From assembly GCA_034096865.1 (NCBI GenBank), contig JAWQFJ010025667.1, positions 10,001 to 74,000 of the forward strand: a DNA stretch of 64,000 nt. Direction: 5' to 3'. Below are positions 51,230 through 64,000 of this stretch, one piece after another (the first letter of the stretch is position 1; each line of letters starts with the position of its first letter). Both the position numbers and the translations under genes were made by a program. The stretch is from Theodoxus fluviatilis (lineage: Eukaryota > Mollusca > Gastropoda > Cycloneritida > Neritidae). The notes under the pieces were generated by a model. That model saw only the letters and a program-made list of their open reading frames with translations, was not told where the DNA came from and did no database searches.

Positions 51230-52061
51230 ACAAGAAGGGCAAAGCCCATACGACTCACATGCTTGACCTTGACCTTTATTTGACCTTCAGGTGACCTTCA
51301 AGGTCAAGGTCAAACAACTAAACCTAGCAATGACATCATACACTAAGAAATGCTTTACACATTTTTCCTACCAAAATACATGTGACCTTGACCCAAGGTC
51401 AAGGTCATCCAAGGTCATGCAACACAAAGCTGTTAATTCAAGACATAGAAAGCACAATGGTGCTTATTGGCACTTTCTACCATGAGATATGGTCACTTTT
51501 AGTAGTTCACTACCCCATTTTGGTCACATTTCATGTGTCAAAGTGACCTTGACTTTGATGATATGTGACCAAATCTGTCTCATATTGAAAGTATAACATG
51601 TGCCCCACATAATTATTAAGTTTGAAACAGTTATCTTCCATAGTTCAGGGTCAAGGTCACTTCAAAATATGTATACAATCCAACTTTGAAGAGCTCCTGT
51701 GACCTTGACCTTGAAGCAAGGTCAACCAAACTGGTATCAAAAGATAGGGCTTACTTTGCCCTATATACCATATGTAGGTCAGGTATCCAATCTCAAAAAC
51801 TTCTGAGAAAATTTAGAAAATGTGAAAAATGACTGTTTTTTAGACAACATTTATGGCCCCTGCGACCTTGACCTTGAAGCAAGGACAAGTCACTATGTAT
51901 GTTTTTTGAGGCCTTGTCATCATACACCATCATGCCACATTTGGTATTGATAGACTTAATAGTCTCCGAGAAAAATCCAACGTCAGAGTTTTCGGACGCC
52001 CGGACGCCCGGACGGACGAAACGGGTGAGTACATAGACTCACTTTTGCTTCGCATGTGAGT
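51230..52061 (-). mobile_element. Helentron-like element, copy 4
   Basis: On the - strand it runs from ACTCACATGCGAAGCAAAAG (52060) to GGGCTTTGCCC and TTCTTG (51231), with T-rich sequence at the start and T after the end. It lies downstream of the C19orf44-like gene in the same orientation. Confidence 0.67.
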
Positions 52062-53065
52062 AAAAAAAACACACACATGTTAAAAACACTAAATGTTTTT
52101 CAAAGCTACAAACAAGAGTCCAAAGAAAGAAAAATTAGAGTGGCTGCAGTATTTATTCATTTGTTTATAGATTCTTTTCTCTTTCTTTTTTTTAAGTACC
52201 TCATACAGAGTCAAAAAACTTATCACAAGTTCCACGATTCCAAGATACTCAAAGGAGAAACAGTACAGCTATTTACAATATAGCAAGAGGAAACCTCCAG
52301 TCTAGAATCTATCTTCATAATCTCCATCATTCCAGAAGTCCATATCTACAAAGAAAATGCATTCTCACGCCTTGCAATTCACAAGAGTGAATGTCTAGTT
52401 GTGGATGGAACGACATACACGCTTCATCAACAAAACATAATTTTTCGCAAGGCCACAACTAGTAGCATCTTTCCTAAAGTCTTCATCTACAAAGCATAAA
52501 CATTCTTGTGCCTCATGATTCACAAGAGTGAATATTCAACAATGGATGGAATGATGTACATGTATACATACTAGATACAGGTAAACTGACTGCATACACT
52601 TTAATGGCAAGGGAGACTGTGGAAGAGCAAACCTACGACCAGTAGCACCAGACTGGAAGACGAGTTTCACACATTTGTAGTGGTGCCTCTTTCGACCATC
52701 ATGAATTCATGCTCCATCCCTTGGCAAGCTCTGTTTCGTCCTTCCTTTCCGTGCCACCAGAATGTCTTACCTGGCTAACTAGTCAGCCCTGTGCTCACTG
52801 TCCATGTTTACCAGCTATGCAGCCCATAGTTTTTCTATGTGACTTGTTGAGCACCTGGAGGATAATTTTTCATGGGTCAAGCATCAAACCAATTTCCTTC
52901 ATCACTACCATGTCTAGTCCCAAAATTCAAAGGACAACAGTTTGGGATAATGCTTTACATCCAAGCAAACAATTAGTGCTGGACTAATATCTGCAAGGAA
53001 GAATGTGTGATATCCAGTGCAACTAGGGAGTTGCTTGTGTGTTTTCATGGCAAAACAGCTGCATG
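52062..53065 (-). other. C19orf44: Probable 3' UTR of the C19orf44-like gene
   Basis: No coding exon was recognised. A direct repeat (tctacaaagaaaatgcattct / tctacaaagcataaacattct, each followed by cacaagagtgaat) lies at about 52345-52540. Confidence 0.4.
52152..52157 (-). other. C19orf44: Candidate polyadenylation signal of the C19orf44-like gene
   Basis: TTTATT on the + strand is AATAAA on the - strand, the first such hexamer I see after the stop codon. It implies a ~0.9-kb 3' UTR ending about 70 bp from a Helentron-like element. Confidence 0.4.
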
Positions 53066-63923
<10,858 letters not shown>

Positions 63924-64000
63924 CTGATCCACAGGGGGGGAAAAGATTGGTTAGAATGGTCTGGTGTGGCCACTTAAACAGTCAGCACAGTGTCATATCC

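Overview
This is animal nuclear DNA. It has long introns, GT-AG splice sites, very abundant microsatellites and minisatellites, and several families of dispersed transposon-like repeats. The repeat style (Helentron-like and SINE-like elements, GA/CT and GT/CA tracts hundreds of bases long) suggests a lophotrochozoan, perhaps a gastropod mollusc, but that placement is an impression and not a proof. I see no prokaryotic gene, CRISPR array, rRNA or tRNA.

Two host genes can be reconstructed exon by exon, lying tail to tail. (1) On the + strand, positions 6750-45616 hold fourteen phase-consistent coding exons of FAF1 (FAS-associated factor 1). They cover the end of the first ubiquitin-like domain, the second ubiquitin-like domain, an acidic linker, the thioredoxin-like UAS domain, a coiled coil and a complete UBX domain with its FPR motif and stop codon. 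The N-terminal UBA domain and most of the first ubiquitin-like domain must lie upstream of the window. (2) On the - strand, positions 63923-53066 hold eight phase-consistent exons of a C19orf44-like gene (DUF4614 family, function unknown). They include the conserved C-terminal domain and the stop codon; the 5' end runs off the right edge.

Nearly everything else is repeats inside the introns. From left to right: 1-6749 is FAF1 intron with a 48-bp minisatellite inside a SINE-like element, a Helentron-like element and a 52-bp array. 6880-9900 is a 39-bp/21-bp array that is open in several frames on both strands. 9906-10915 is a second, internally triplicated Helentron-like copy. 11820-25174 is a 13-kb intron with 79-bp repeats, a foldback, a duplicated THAP-like exon relic and a 9-kb array of 49-bp units amplified inside a SINE-like element. 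28371-28583 carries a threefold in-frame duplication of the acceptor end of a FAF1 exon. 34083-35020 is a dead LINE fragment. 36852-39585 looks like a decayed piggyBac-like element with a second inverted-repeat element nested in it. After FAF1 comes a long 3' UTR (to about 49175), further SINE-like and Helentron-like copies, and then the C19orf44-like gene, whose introns hold (ATGG)n, (CA)n and (CT)n tracts, an inverted-repeat MITE and duplicated exon-end fragments.

The most notable themes are minisatellites that repeatedly start at or near exon boundaries, two cases of local duplication of a splice site with its exon edge, arrays amplified from inside SINE-like copies, and a Helentron-like family dense in nuclear-receptor half-sites.
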